Positions 35,288-47,895 are shown, counted from the stretch's first letter. The stretch: DNA of 64,000 bases from Ophioderma brevispina (GCA_023653785.1 JAMKCH010001715.1:1-64000); one strand, 5' to 3'. Notes: generated from the sequence alone by a model not told the origin. Made by a program: numbers and translations.

Positions 35288-35800
35288 TTAAAGAGACTCA
35301 GGCACATTGAAAAATAGTGCGCCCTCAGATTTTTCAAAATCGATATTTTTGCATGGTTGGTAAAGCTTTTACATATACAAAAGCCCTCACCGAACTGATA
35401 AGACAAATCAGCTTCCTTATGGGTAAACGAACGATTTTGTAATTTAGTTCGCCGGCGACGCGAAATTCCAGCGGACGACGAAATGGCGTTTAACACAAGA
35501 ACACGGTAGCCGTATGCATGTTTCCCACGCTATGCACACGATTTGACCGGTCTATACCCTTTGTGGTATATCCGTGAGTACGAGTCAAAATATTCATGTA
35601 ATATACCATTGTTGATTAAGTTATGAAAACTTAAAAGTTAGGCCTACAAATTACCTGGTATCTTTATCCTCATATCAATGTCCTTTCTGGTTATTGTATT
35701 TTTTATGTGTAAATCTTCTCGTTTCTTCCAATGGCCTAGACTACATGTTGAGAGCAAATTGTAGAATTTGATATATTGTAAATGTGCCAGTGCCGCTTAA
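35288..35800 (+). mobile_element. MITE family C, copy 3 (complete)
   Basis: The left end TTAAAGAGACTCAGGCACAT and right end GTGCCAGTGCCGCTTAA are inverted copies with four or five mismatches in about 21 bp. The tips are TTAA. The body matches 6057-6550 and the split copy at 29636-33968. It begins only 35 bp after the donor of BRF1 exon 3. Confidence 0.75.
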
Positions 35801-35869
35801 GTCTAATAATATGGTAACAATGACCAGGCTTACCGGCCTGCTCATCAAGAGGCATTTCATCACATTTCA

Positions 35870-36200
35870 GTGTTGCCATTTTTTGTGTCATCTGCAAGAG
35901 GGCACATAGGGATTGCTTTGGCAGTGTGTTCTGTGGCAAATGTTTGACCCATATGTTTAACTTCAACTAATGCTCGCTGTTTTCACATACATTCCACATT
36001 TTCATGCACTTACAGTCAGTCCATGGATAGTACCCCTACAAGTTACCCCCTCAATAGTGGGGTCAAAGATCCTCTAGAGGTCATCAGAGGTCATCACCCC
36101 AAAAATGGCGATTTCTCCAAATTGCTGGTGTTTCCCCATGTGTGATCAATTCTCATGACACTTGGATACCTGGTCCTTGGGGTAAATGCACATCATGTGC
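35870..36200 (+). repeat. Family B element, short copy
   Basis: TTTTTTGTGTCATCTGCAAG is followed by GGCACATAGGGATTGCTTTG, TCTGTGGCAAATGTTTGACC and then TCAGAGGTCATCA sites. It ends around TGACACTTGGATACCTGGTC, which also occurs in the copy at 60285. Confidence 0.6.
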
Positions 36201-36389
36201 AACCGTTGTTCCCATTCACAACCTCAACGCTTATTTTAATAATAAAATGTAATTTTAGTCCCTTCCTCCATTTTGTTTTTTTAAGTTGAAATTTTTTTTA
36301 ACAGTGGTAATAGCTAAAAATAACCTTGAATTAATAGCAACAAAAATTTGGTTTATATAAATTAAATACTGTGCCATATCCCCCTAATG

Positions 36390-38872
36390 GTTACTCAAGG
36401 TGCACAAGATTAAACTTGTCTGTATGATGCTTCAACCCTCCCCTAAGTACCTAATGATCAGACAATTACAGCTACTGACAAAAGCAAGTCATTCTGATTG
36501 AGGCTTTGGCCCTCCTCCCACATGTAGTGATCAGACATTCCCAAACAGCTGTGGAAATTTATGCAATTTCATTGGTTCCCTGCCTGGTTTAATTTTGCAA
36601 TGTAAACTGCTTATTGACCTATTTGAGGTTAATTCACTCGCATCATACTGCATTTTGCTACATGCGTGCACATCTGTCAATATTGTCATGAATATTCTTT
36701 GCATTTAACAGGTTATATGGTTTTTCTCACTGGCTCATGGCAGTTCTGTTTTTTTATTAAGACACAAGAATTGCAAATTAGGTTGACGATTACCTTGAAT
36801 CATAAGAATGTTTAAGAATGAGAATAACTGAATGTGTTTTTTAAGTCGATAGTCTCTCTCTTCCACAAATTGAAAGTGGCGATACCATATTTTTGCATTG
36901 AAAAAATAGCCTCTAGCCTCGCCTCGGTCTTCCACTTAGACTGGCATTGCCTTGGTTTCATTGTAGAGGGAGCACCGATTTATTATACCTTTATTCTCTA
37001 AATTACAGCTGACAAGATTGTGTTATTCTGTGTACGACCTCAACCCTCCCCAGTACCTAATGATAGACAATTGTAGCTACTAACAAGGTTATGTCATTCC
37101 TCATGATGCTTTAATCCTACCCCAGACCAGTGATCAGACAGTTACAGCTACTGACAAGATCAAGTCATTCTGTGTGAGGCTTCAACCCTCCCCCTACACC
37201 TAATGATCAATTACAGCTACTGACAAGTTATTCTGTATGAGGCTTCAACCCTCCCTCTACACCTAATGATCAGACAATTACAGCTACTGACAAGATCAAG
37301 TTATTCTGTATAAGGCTTCAACCCTCCCCCTTCACCCTCCTACATATATTGATCAGACAATTTCAGTTACTGACAAGCTTCTGTGTGAGATGTCAACCAT
37401 CCACCTGCACCAAATGATCAGACAGATACAGCTTGTAACAAAATCAAGTCATTCCTCACTTTAAAGCTTTGATCCTGCCCCTGCACTAATGATCAGACAA
37501 TTTACTGACAAGATCAAGTTATTCTGTATGAGGCTTCAACCCTCCCTGTGAATCTAATGATCAGACAATTACAGCTACTGACAAAGGCAAGTTATTCTCT
37601 GTGAGGCTTTCACCCTCCTCCTACATGCTTTGATCAGACAATTTCAGCTACTGACAAGCTTACATTATTCTGTGTAAGGTGTCAACCCTCCGCCGGCAGC
37701 AAATGATGAGACAATTACAGCTAGTAATAAGATCAAGTCATTCCTCAAAAGCTTTGATCCTTCCCTGTACTTTTGATCGATAATTCTACTGACAAGATCA
37801 AGTCATTCTGTGTGAGGCTTCAACCCTCTCCTTGCACCAAATGTTCAGACAGCTGCTGACAAGATCAAAGCATTGTGTGAGGCTTTGATCTTCTCCCACA
37901 CCAATGATCAGACAATTACAGCTGGCAAGATAAAGTCATAGCATGGGCAAGTGCTAGCTAGGAAATGATGGGCAATATTTGGGTGAACCCTGTTGAATTA
38001 TTTTAGAATTCTATGAGATTTTAAGTAAGGAAATTGTTAGTTTAAAGAGATTTTTTTTCCTCCATGGGCTTTAGAGTCCTCATCCTAGTTATTCTTGTCC
38101 TAATTATTTTTTTACAAATTTGGCATAATTGCATTATACCCTTTGCATCTAAGCTGTAGCATGCGCTTTACTCTGTTATTGGAATAAAGCACATGATATA
38201 GAGTAGGTGTGAAGGGTATAATGTAATTATGCCCAAATTTGCATTAAACTTGGTCAAAAGTAAGTTCTTCTTAGCATATCCTCAAGTCATTGGTAATGGC
38301 TTGTGGTGGTGTCAGGATTTATTCAACTGAGTAAGCTGATCTGAGGCCGCGTGTAGCCATGATACGGATGCTCCTAACACGACCCGCTTTGGGCTGAGGT
38401 GGATTGGGAACAGTCAGGGGTTTTCATCCTACTCTTATTCGACACTGGCTGCGATGTTCATGTATAGTTGTGACTCTCTGTACATGGGACCGACCGCTTA
38501 ACGTCCCCTCCGAAGGACGGGATGCTTTCATGATTCATTTGCCCAATTCCAAGTGAACCATGGAGGAGAGCGGTATTCTGGATATCAAATCCAGAATTGA
38601 GTACCAAATAAATCCCAGCAAGTGACCCCAAGTGATACCAATTTTGGTAAATTTGCGCCACATGCAAGCACCCTAACCGTTAAGCCAAGATCTCAAAAGT
38701 AAGTGAAATAGTGTAGAAGCAATCTGATATTTTAATCTTTAGATTTCATATTTGGGAAAAAATCACAACATGCTAATTTATGTGCGTAACAACATGCAGT
38801 TAGCAGACAAATTCAGTTAACTCTTTTTTGTGGCATGTCATAATTATAGAGTGTTCAGATTGACATAACTGC
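36390..38872. repeat. ATGATCAGACAATTACAG minisatellite and duplication unit 1
   Basis: From about 36390, and densely at 37010-37950, there are about 14 variants of a unit of some 70 bp: (T)AATGATCAGACAATTACAG, CTACTGACAAGATCAAGT, TATTCTGTGTGAGGCTTCAA, CCCTCC. The 2.04-kb unit of the tandem duplication runs from about 36833 (GTGTTTTTTAAGTCGATAGT) to 38872, and also includes a SINE at 38455-38695. There is no coding capacity. Confidence 0.85.
38455..38695 (-). mobile_element. SINE with tRNA-like head (unit 1)
   Basis: On the minus strand the element begins with a box A-like TGGCTTAACGGTTAGGG (38671-38687). Its core contains CCTTCGGAGGGGACGTTAAG followed by CGGTCGGTCCCATGTAC. This core type is familiar from marine invertebrate SINEs, although I cannot name the family. 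Box B is not clear. The copy in unit 2 lies at about 40490-40720. Confidence 0.55.
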
Positions 38873-40896
38873 CATGTGTTTTTTCAGTCGCTAGTCTCTC
38901 TCTTCCACATTGAAAGTGGCTATACCAATTTTTGCATTGAAAAAATACTCTTCTAGCTCGCCTCGGTCTTCCACTTAGACTGCAATTACACCCTTGGTTT
39001 CATTGTAGAGGGAGCACCGATTTATTATACCCTTTATTCTCTAAATTCCAGCTGACAAGATTGTGTTATTCTGTGTACGACCTCAACCCTCCCCAGTACC
39101 TAATGAATAACAATGGTATCTACTAACCAGGTCTTGTCATTCCTCATGATGCTTTAATCCTACCCCAGACCATTGATCAGCTTACAAGCTCTGAAAAAGA
39201 TCAAGTCATTCTGTGTGAGGCTTCAATCCTCCCCTACACCTAATGATCAATACAGCTACTGACAAGTTATTCTGTATGAGGCTTCAAACCCTCCTCTACC
39301 CTAATGATCAGACAATTACAAACTCTGACAATCAAGTTATTCTGTATAAGGCTTTCCACCCTCCCCCTTCACCCTCCTACATATATTGATCAGCAAATTT
39401 CCGTACTGACAAGCTTCTGTGTGAGATGTCAACCATCCACCGCACCAATTATCAGACAGATACAGCTTTGTAACAAAGCAAGTCATTGCCGCCTTTAAAG
39501 CTTTGAATCCTGCCCCTGCACTAATGATCAGACAATTTTACTGACAAGCTCAAATTATTCTGTATGAGGCTTCAACCCTCCTGTGAATCTAATGATCAGA
39601 CAATTACCGCTACTGACAAGGCAAGTTATTCTCTGTGAGGCTTTCACCCCCTCCTACATGCTTTGATCAGACAATTTCAGCTACTGACAAGCCTTACATT
39701 ATTCTGTGTAAAGGTGTCAACCTCGCCGTCCGCAATGAGGAAACAATTACAGCTAGTAAGAAATCAAGTCATTCCTCAAAAGCTTTGATCCTTCCCCCTG
39801 TAACTGTTGAATCGATACTTCTACACACAGATCAAGTCATTCTTGTGTGGGGGCTCCAACCCTCTCCTTGCACCAATGTCAGGACAGCTGCTACAAGATC
39901 AAAGCATTGGGTGAGGCTTTGATCTTCCCCCACACCAATTAGCGACAATTAAACAGCTGGCAATAAAGTCATAGCATGAGGCAAGAAATGCTAGCTAGGA
40001 AATGATGGGCAATATTTGGGTTAACCCTGTTGAAGTATTTTAGAATCTATGAGAATTTTCAAGTACGGAAATTTGTCGTTTAAAGAGATTTTTTTCCTCC
40101 ATGGGCTTTGATGTCGAGTCCGCATCTAGTTTTCTTGTCCTAATTAGTTTTTTTACAATTTTTGGCATAATTGCATTATACTTTTCATCTAAGCTGTAGC
40201 ATGGCGCTTTACTCTGTGTATGGAATAAAGCCATTATATAGATAGGTGTTAAGGGTAATAATGTAATTATGCCCAAATTTGCATTAAAACGTGGTCAAAA
40301 GTAAGTTCTTCTTAGCATATCCTCACTCATTGTATGGCTTGTGTGGTGTCAGGATTTATTCACTGAGTAAGAGCTATCCGAAGGGGCGCGTGTAGCCATG
40401 ATACGATGCTCCCCTAACACACCCGCTTTGGGCTGCGTTGATTGGGAACATCAGGGGTTTTTCATCCTACTCTTATTTGCGACACTGGCTGCGATGTTCA
40501 TGTATATTTTGTGACTCTCGGTACATGGGACCGACCCTTAAACGCTCCCTCCGAAGGACGGATGCTTTCATGATTCATTGCCCAATTCAAGTGAACCATT
40601 GAGGAGAGCGGTATTCTGGATATCAATCCAGAATTGAGTACCAGATAAATCCGTCAAGTGACCCCAAGTGATACCAATTTTTGGGAATTTGCGCCACAAT
40701 GCAGCACCCTCACCGTTAAGCAAGATCTCAAAAGTCAACAATTGAAATAGTGTAGAAGCAATCTTATATTTTACATCCTTGTAGGATTCATCTTTCGGAA
40801 AAATCACAACATGGTAATTTATGTGCAGTTAGCAGACAAAGTCAGTTAACTCTTTTTTGTGGCATGTCATAATTATAGAGTGTTCAGATTGAATAC
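38873..40896. repeat. Tandem duplication unit 2 (indel-rich copy)
   Basis: It starts GTGTTTTTTCAGTCGCTAGT and follows unit 1 to the shared ATAATTATAGAGTGTTCAGA at its end. The differences are mostly one- to three-base deletions and insertions, many in homopolymers, with fewer plain substitutions. That profile fits uncorrected long-read sequence, so this may be a second haplotype or a poorly polished piece placed in tandem rather than a real duplication. Confidence 0.85.
40490..40720 (-). mobile_element. SINE copy within duplication unit 2
   Basis: This is the same element as at 38455-38695, carried by the tandem duplication. The core is damaged by indels (GGGACCGACCCTTAAACG on the plus strand where unit 1 has GGGACCGACCGCTTAACG). 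Confidence 0.55.
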
Positions 40897-40907
40897 AGCA
40901 TACAAGC

Positions 40908-41093
40908 CAGGGCTTGAACAAAAGAATTTCAGATGCCCGGAGCAATTTTGTGTTTTTAAAACCTTTTAGTGCCCTGGTCTATACAAATGTACACAGTTTT
41001 GGGGGGGGGGTTTTTTTTGTTTCAGAAACCAGGGGCATTTTTGCCTTTTAGCATGGGTAAATTTGCCCCTTGCCCCTGTTTTTTCAAGCCTTG
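40908..41093. mobile_element. hAT-like MITE with target duplication
   Basis: The tips are CAGGGCTTGAACAAAAG and TTTTTTCAAGCCTTG, inverted copies. The flanks are ATACAAGC on the left (40900-40907) and ATACAAAGC on the right (41094-41102), an 8-bp target duplication with one extra A. An 8-bp duplication and CAGGG-type tips are hAT features. At 186 bp it is non-autonomous. A G9T8 run lies inside. Confidence 0.65.
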
Positions 41094-41789
41094 ATACAAA
41101 GCGCATACGTACTTGGTATTATGCACGATAAGCGCACTCAACCCACAAATTTCTACAAACCATTTCAGTACATGGTTGGAAAATGATTGTAGGTATGACA
41201 GCTTCATTTTAAATCAACGGCTGTAGATAATGCATAACTATCTACTTCAGGTACAATTAACTTCATGATAAAGCAACTTTAATTAAAACCTCTCGATGGG
41301 ATACTTGAATCTAAATGGCCTTTGAAAAAACTTCGGCTCCTCAAGAGGTACAAGTGTATGCTTGACAATTCTTGCCCCCTAGAGCAGTTATTAACCTTGT
41401 GAAGTATGTATATGGAACATACTTGCTGTCTAGGGTCAGCAGCATTTATTAGTCCGAGTATAGTGTACAAGTGCACATGTGGTTTTGTACATACTGATGT
41501 TTGTAATTTTCACACAATACAATGCCTCATTTCAAAAAAAAAAGTACCCTTAATTTTACTGCTGTTACTGTTTATTTTACAAATTGAATTTTCAAAATGC
41601 ATATTTTTTTTTTTTAAATTGACTCTTGGATATAGCTGAATTGTCAGTAAGCATTTCACTCCATTTACGTGTCGTCTTTTGGCACACAGCGCCGCCCCTT
41701 GTTGAATCTTGCAACCTTGACTGCCCGAGGGAGTTATCAATCACGTCATTATCGCTGAGCGTACGCGGTCCGGTAAGTCCGTATATCCT

Positions 41790-41915
41790 GTTTCTAAATT
41801 GAAAGCGTAAATTTGAACCATCGTTTGAAAATTCTCAAGACTGAAATATATAATAAATACCGAAGGCATTGTTGGGAAAAGGGAATGCGGCCCGTAGCGA
41901 TTGCGTGTTCACCTT
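41790..41915. repeat. Dispersed repeat K, plus orientation
   Basis: GCGTAAATTTGAACCATCG, TTTGAAAATTCTCAAGACTG, GGCATTGTTGGGAAAA and CCCGTAGCGATTGC recur inverted at 63262-63375. The surrounding 41640-42480 is CpG-richer than its neighbours, but no exon was recognised in it. Confidence 0.55.
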
Positions 41916-42602
41916 TTCGTGTTTGCGAGCACCGAAGTACCCACAAAAACGTTAATTTTTTTTCGCTAGGTTTTATAGGTTCAAACCTAATTACGATACA
42001 TAGGCCGGTGAAAACAAAACATAGTAACGGTACCCTCTGATGCAAAAATCTCCTAGAACCCCTTCGTATTCCGGAGTATATTTGAGATTTATTTCATTGC
42101 ATCATTCTCTCTGACGGACTGATACGTTAATCTCTCGCGCGTACTAATTTAGATAATATCTTTTGGCAGTCTGTGACACAGAACACTTACTTTCCGGACC
42201 GCCGAGGCTGAGGGTGGAAACTCTGTCAGATAGCGTTGAATTGGAATTTTTGTACATTGCGGTACCCTGGAGATTGCGCATATACTTGGCCTATCGTAAC
42301 GTTTTACGCACCAAATATTCCTAACTAAATTTCTAGTTAGCTGACTAGTTTTGATAATATAGGTTATTTTGGAAAAAGACGAAAAAACTTGAAAAATACG
42401 ATCCATACAAGCATTTTCTTTTACTTACTTTTCAGCTGGCTCAATTCTCGCTTGCCGCTATCAAGTCATGCCACACGCAGCCTACCAAACTAGTGAGCTT
42501 AATTGGTCTTTTTTTTGTCAGGAACCCCATTTCTAACATTTTCTAGCCATTTCGCATATCCAAGGTCCGCAAAAACCGTTTTTTCATTCCTTGGTTTCAA
42601 GC

Positions 42603-43539
42603 AGGGTTCTCCAGTTTCTTCCACAGGCGGAAAAAACCGCGTTTTTTCGCTGTTTTTTCCACTTGTGAAGAAACGGGTTTCTCCACTGAAAGCGGAAGAA
42701 ACTAAAAAATCATTTTTAAAAATTTTCTATTTTAAAGCCAATGACTTATATTATGTTTTATATTATCAGTGAATGAATATAGTGGAAATATTCAAATAAC
42801 CATTCAGGGGACCCCCCACCTACCCATGCAATGGCATAATCGACCGCACATTTTATTCACAAGGCCTAAATTTAAAATCAGTAAGAAACTTGATTCCTCA
42901 CTTTTCACACGAGCAAGGCCAAGCAGAGATTCCTTGTAAAGACTTGAACATCTTTCAATATGTTATAGTCCCTCCCTACCCAGGTTCTCCCCACAAAGCA
43001 TTCCAAACAACAAAAGAACCTTAATGGTGCTATTTATGATTATTTTAAAATTAAACCAAATTGGCCATACGATTTTAACAGCTTTTTCATTTTGTGCAAT
43101 CTAACTTAACTGTGATAGTATAAATTTGCCCAGGGAAAGACTTGGAAAATAAGTACAATTATATCTGTATATTGTTGATTAGCAAGTCAAAACACAAAAT
43201 TGTGAACAAATTTTACTATAATTTTTTTTATTTTTTTTATTTTTTTTATTTTTTTTACGTTTTTTGAAAAAAAAAAACAATTGTAAATTTAAAGTAACTA
43301 AGTAGCCTTGATGATGTGAGTGCCAAGCAGATGAATATGGTTTAATTTAGTATGTTTTGTTCATATACATTTCTTTATTTCTTCCAGTTTCTTCCATTTC
43401 TCCTTCCAGTTTCTTCTTGCTTCCAGTTTCTTCTTCCGGGCGAACTGGAAGAAACACCTTTTTTCCAGTTTCTTTCTCTTTCTATTCTTTCTTCATTCTG
43501 CCGGAATAAATAGGTTCTTCCCGAAGTTTCCGTAACCCT
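42603..43539. mobile_element. hAT-like non-autonomous element, 937 bp
   Basis: It is flanked on both sides by GTTTCAAGC (42594-42602 and 43540-43548). The tips are AGGGTTCTCC and, inverted, AGGGTTACGG. Both subterminal regions carry repeated CCAGTTTCTTCC motifs in direct and inverted forms, as hAT transposase binding arrays often do. The core is AT-rich, with a (TTATTTTTTT)n stretch at 43218-43260, and no transposase is seen. Confidence 0.65.
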
Positions 43540-43710
43540 GTTTCAAGCTAATCGCAGAGCCTTTACACAGCGCTTTGCTGCTAGGGAAGTCAAAAGACGT
43601 AGTGCATGTCTAGAATAGCCGGCCAATTAGCGATGTGGAAACGGAATAGTGGCGCTGGTGTGCGCGGTGAGGGGAGCAGCATATTGATTCTATGGGAGCG
43701 TAAATGCTGT

Positions 43711-43862
43711 GCCTCTGCCCCTAAGGCAGGAAGACCATAGCAATCACCCTTTTGTGTTGCCTGCTATAAGCAGGAGACACATAGGGATCACTCACTTTGT
43801 CCACTGTTGATGTCTGGTAGTGAATGTTGTTTGTTGTGTCTGTTGTGAAAAGGTGACATTTA
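43711..43862 (+). repeat. AGGTCA family A element, head only
   Basis: Two tandem copies of the head (TAAGGCAGGAAGACCATAG and TATAAGCAGGAGACACATAG) are followed by ACTTTGTCCACTGTTGATG and a TGTTGTG stretch. The rest of the element is missing where the foldback at 43863 begins. Confidence 0.65.
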
Positions 43863-44065
43863 GAGGTTAAAAACCGCGCATCTAACAATGTTTTTTTTTT
43901 TTTTTTTTGGGGGGGGGGGTTGATTGTTTTGGATCGGAGGTATTGTTTTGGTTCGAGGAATTTTCCCGAGGGGGCGTTCAGCCCCGAGGGAAAATTCCGA
44001 GAACCAAAACAATACCGCCGATCCAAAACAATCACCCAAAACATTATCGCAAGGTTTTTAACCTC
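43863..44065. mobile_element. Foldback palindrome, about 100-bp arms
   Basis: The tips GAGGTTAAAAACC (43863-43875) and GGTTTTTAACCTC (44053-44065) are exact inverses. The inner arms TTGATTGTTTTGGATCGG, TATTGTTTTGGTTC and ATTTTCCCGAGGGG pair with their complements, around a spacer GCGTTCAG near 43976. A T18G10 run interrupts the left arm. The element is non-coding and would form a very stable cruciform or RNA hairpin. Confidence 0.8.
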
Positions 44066-44069
44066 ATTC

Positions 44070-46180
44070 AAAATAACTGTACTCCAAACTTGTATTTTCT
44101 AAGGATTTTCTGCCAGAATGCCCCTACAATTCATTTCAATGCAATCATTCTTTTTTTTTTTTGCAACATATATCTCTTCACCTACTACACAAATGGAAGA
44201 TCTTCTCGAGTAAAGGTATTTTCCCCAATACGTTCTATACGGTTTTACAACAACATTTGACCAATCACAGCGAGCTTTTCGATACAATCCGCAAGCTTTA
44301 TGCAAATCAACAGCTGGATTTGTTATTCTTGTTACGGGGCACCGCTCAATAAGTTTACCCGGGATTTTAAGAACAAATTGGACAACGTAATAAAAGTTGT
44401 TCTACTGTGTCCATCGTAATTTGCTGGATTTTATATCATAAATACATATCGTTAGTTTCTGGAAAACGATATGTTTGCTGTCCAGATAATCCATAGCTGA
44501 CTATGTTTTCCACGTGTAAGATGACGATGTGCATTTTCATTGTGAGGCCGCGACCGTCACAGACTCACTGTCAGCCTGACATGTCCGATGGTACCAATGC
44601 ACAATGAATTAAGCCCGATCGATAGCATGTCAGAATATGGACTATATTACAAATGCCATCTGGCCACACGAGTGTACATCATAAGCAAATTCGTCTTCTG
44701 CATACATCGGATCAGTGCTTCACTCGTAGTTTAAGGTGAGTTGGCTGGGGGTCAACGTGTATGTCGATCATGATCATGAGATGTCCTTCTGTTGATATTG
44801 GGAACTTTTTTAGCCTAATCATAAATAACCCGTTAGTGCCGCGGCCGTGGTTCAAGCCAAAGAATACAACACCACCATTATTTCTACTAATTAGCCTAAC
44901 TTTTGAATTAAAGCCTCAATTATCATGGAAACCTAGCCTAGCCCTAAGGTCAACTTTCATGACTTAAACCAACCACCCTGTCAACAATATACTTCCATGA
45001 ATGTACCCTCCTATCAACCCTGCCTGGTTCACTCGTGTACTTCGTGATTTGTCCTTTCTGAGCTTTCCGGATCCTACTTTATTTTCTGTTCCAGAGGGCC
45101 TCTTTATATTTTAACTTAGGGCCAATTAAATTAACAATCAATCGAGATATTTGAATACACTAGTAGTACGTTTGTAACGCAAGAGGTCATGCATCCATGG
45201 GTTATGATTTGGGGAATCCATTCCCCAGCCCAGTAGCTCCCAGTTCCGCATGCCTGCACAGTGCATAATACATGACGTAAATACTGTCATTGTCAGTATA
45301 GTCAGGACATTGGAGTGCGCGGCCCGCGGGTGTGTTGATTCTCATATTGACTTTTGTTTTTGTTTTAAAATAGTAATTATAAATTAAACTGCTGAGTTGA
45401 GGCGTACACTTTCACCTTTCCGTAAACGTTATGGGGCCCAGTTTCTAAAATCATCTTCGTGTCAATTGCTGCAAAGCGTTGTGGGGCAGTACGAAGCGAA
45501 GGCGGTGCACGGTGCTACGCGCACGTGGCATGTGGATATGCATGCATGGGCCGTTTCACAGCACTAAAAGCACCCCTTCCCATCCCCCCTTCTGGCTCTA
45601 CTTCAAAGTGTCAATATATGTTATACGTATGATTGTCCGCGTTAGTTATGTAGAATCACAAAATTATAATGCGACGTAGAGAACCAAAGAGCGCCATGAC
45701 AATTGTATGATTGGGGAAAGATGATGACTCGCAGTAAACGTTAAACTGGGCAGGCGAGTTTGAGCCCCCGGGTTTGAGATGTATTTCGCAATGATTTTCA
45801 TCCTTCAGTGTGTTTTAATTTGTATACTATCTGTTAACCATAGCTACCCACGGTTACCTTGGTATGATAATATTAGAGGTGTTGTTACTACCCAGCTTGC
45901 CCTTGATGTTGTTTTGCATTTCCACCATCATTGCTCTCGCCATTTTCAGTTTCCGCTGGCCTTTCAAGAAAAAATATATCCATGTTCATGGGCCCTATTT
46001 ATTCAAATTTGAATCTGTAGTTTGAAACGTCACAAAAGCGAGTCTTGATGAGCGTAATACAATCACAACGCTGATGTCATTGTCAGCTATCATTACCCAG
46101 CGTTGTAGGTGCTTATATTTATGTTACAAAAGATTTGATTGGTACGCGCATAAACATAAGTTATGATTGCCTTAATTCCT
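44070..46180. other. No recognised gene; CpG-richer stretch
   Basis: The piece from 44500 to 45700 has more CpG than average, but I see no convincing exon. A 77-codon plus-strand ORF at 45779-46012 starts with a hydrophobic, signal-like segment (MYFAMIFILQCVLICILSV); nothing else supports it, so it is not called as a gene. Confidence 0.4.
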
Positions 46181-46184
46181 CAAC

Positions 46185-46445
46185 TTTTGAGGATTTAAAA
46201 CCAAACTTGGGTCACAGGTGCAACTGGCATCCCCCATTTGTTGATGAGGTCCAAGGTCCTATCCAAGGTCACAGGTCACATACCAGGGTCAAAGGTCCAT
46301 CCAAGGTCAAAGGTCATTTGAGGTCCCGTTTGTAAAAAATAGGCTGAAAAATGTAAATGACCTCATTTGAAAGTTGAAGTCAATTGGGACCAAACTTCTA
46401 TCATAGGTATCCTCTTAAATATCCATGTGAAGTCTAACAAATATG
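46185..46445 (+). repeat. AGGTCA family A fragment
   Basis: The 3' two thirds are present without the head: CCAAACTTGGGTCACAGGTGC, CATTTGTTGATGAGGTCCAAGG and repeats of CAAGGTCA(A/C)AGGTCA(C/T). GAAAGTTGAAGTCAATTGG follows. The 3' hairpin is not present. Confidence 0.65.
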
Positions 46446-46449
46446 TTTA

Positions 46450-47885
46450 CGTCTACGTGAGGATTTAATTGGAGCAAAAGACATTGACCATATTGGCCTC
46501 GTCCTGGCCAATCCCGGTTTTTCGGCGATGGGTCTAGCCTTGGGCAACCATGCCTGAGACACCCACCATGCAAGGCAGATGGCTGCCATTAGCTCTCCAG
46601 AGCTGACGATGCCTTTGTAGCAGAAGATCTATCCCTAGAAAGACTTAACTCCTACACAACATTGTGCACTCTATCTAACAAAGTAAGTTTAATGTCGTCC
46701 CATGTCGGACCTTTATAGTGGTTGCGTGCCAATCTCACATCTAACAGTAAAAGTAGGTCAAAAAATCAAGACATGATGCCTTTAAGAAGCATCCTTCAGC
46801 ATTAAGTGAACAGATTTCACAGACTATGTGAATCACTCCTCATTATTTCAAAGGTGAAAAAATTGAAACTAGTCATCAGAAATGAAGATGAAAGTCACAA
46901 TTAAGCATATTTTCCCTCTGCTTCATCCCGTATTTCAAATCAGCCGACAAGTGGGCAGCGTACAATTTATAGCCCAATAGTGAACTTTTAAGAAACATGG
47001 TAGCTGTATTCCTTCCCTGAATGCAATGAAATAGTGTAAAAAATTTTTTTTTGAAACCCGCTAACATGATCATTAAATCTTGAGGGTGTTTACCGATGTT
47101 GTGGGAGCTAAGGGCCAGGCCTTTCAAGACATTTTTTATACTAGTGAAAATGCTTTCTAATAAGGTGGTGTTTCTAGAGGTAGACTGGTGTAATTGTTGT
47201 TAAATGTTTGAGAACTGAAGTACACCTGTTAAACTTAATTTTCCAAGTAACAACTTCTAGTACTTTAATGCAAAATGTTCCATTATGCCATTTAGTTTGT
47301 AGCAGTCATTCATGATTTTTACATGATGACTTGCAAAATGCACCCATCGGGGAAACGCCACTTTGGCAATCAACGTATGCGCATGTTGAATGTGGCTCAC
47401 TCAATCTACTTATATCAATGCTACTTGCACACCCATAAGCACCAATAAGTAGACCTGCAAGAAAAACAGTTATGGTTTAGTCACGCGCTCCAAACATATC
47501 TTTTTCAAGCTTAATGAAACACCCGTAATTAAACTTCCTACATACCAAATATCTCCGTCGCAGTATCCCCTGCAGGCGTTCTTCATTCCTCAGAAGATAA
47601 ATAATCCCAATGGCTCTGGGCATGCGATAGCCTCTGCCTCATTAATTTGCATGGATGAATGTAGGGAACTGTGGTGAGATTAGAAAGTGATTCCTGATGT
47701 TTCTTACCGATCATGCCGACTACGTCCCTTCAGTGACTGATAACATATACCAAATGTCCAATGTGCGTGTCCACAAATCGGGTGTCTGGCAGGATACTCA
47801 GGTATAGTTAGTTCTGAAAAGTAGAGATATATATGTTCCCCTACCAAGCAATTTACTCACGGGACACATTGGAGTGCACTTAATG
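46450..47885. other. No recognised gene
   Basis: Mixed AT-rich DNA. Short ORFs (up to 83 codons on the minus strand at 46876-47127) show no recognisable motif. Confidence 0.45.
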
Positions 47886-47895
47886 ATTTTAAGTC

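Noticed and set aside
36990..37950. CRISPR-like array of regularly spaced repeats
   Set aside because: The genome is eukaryotic, the units are degenerate along their whole length and there are no distinct spacers; it is a minisatellite.
43721..44071. Coding ORFs on both strands
   Set aside because: They read through the foldback palindrome, which gives similar peptides on each strand (ILDRRYCFGSRNFP); an effect of the inverted repeat.
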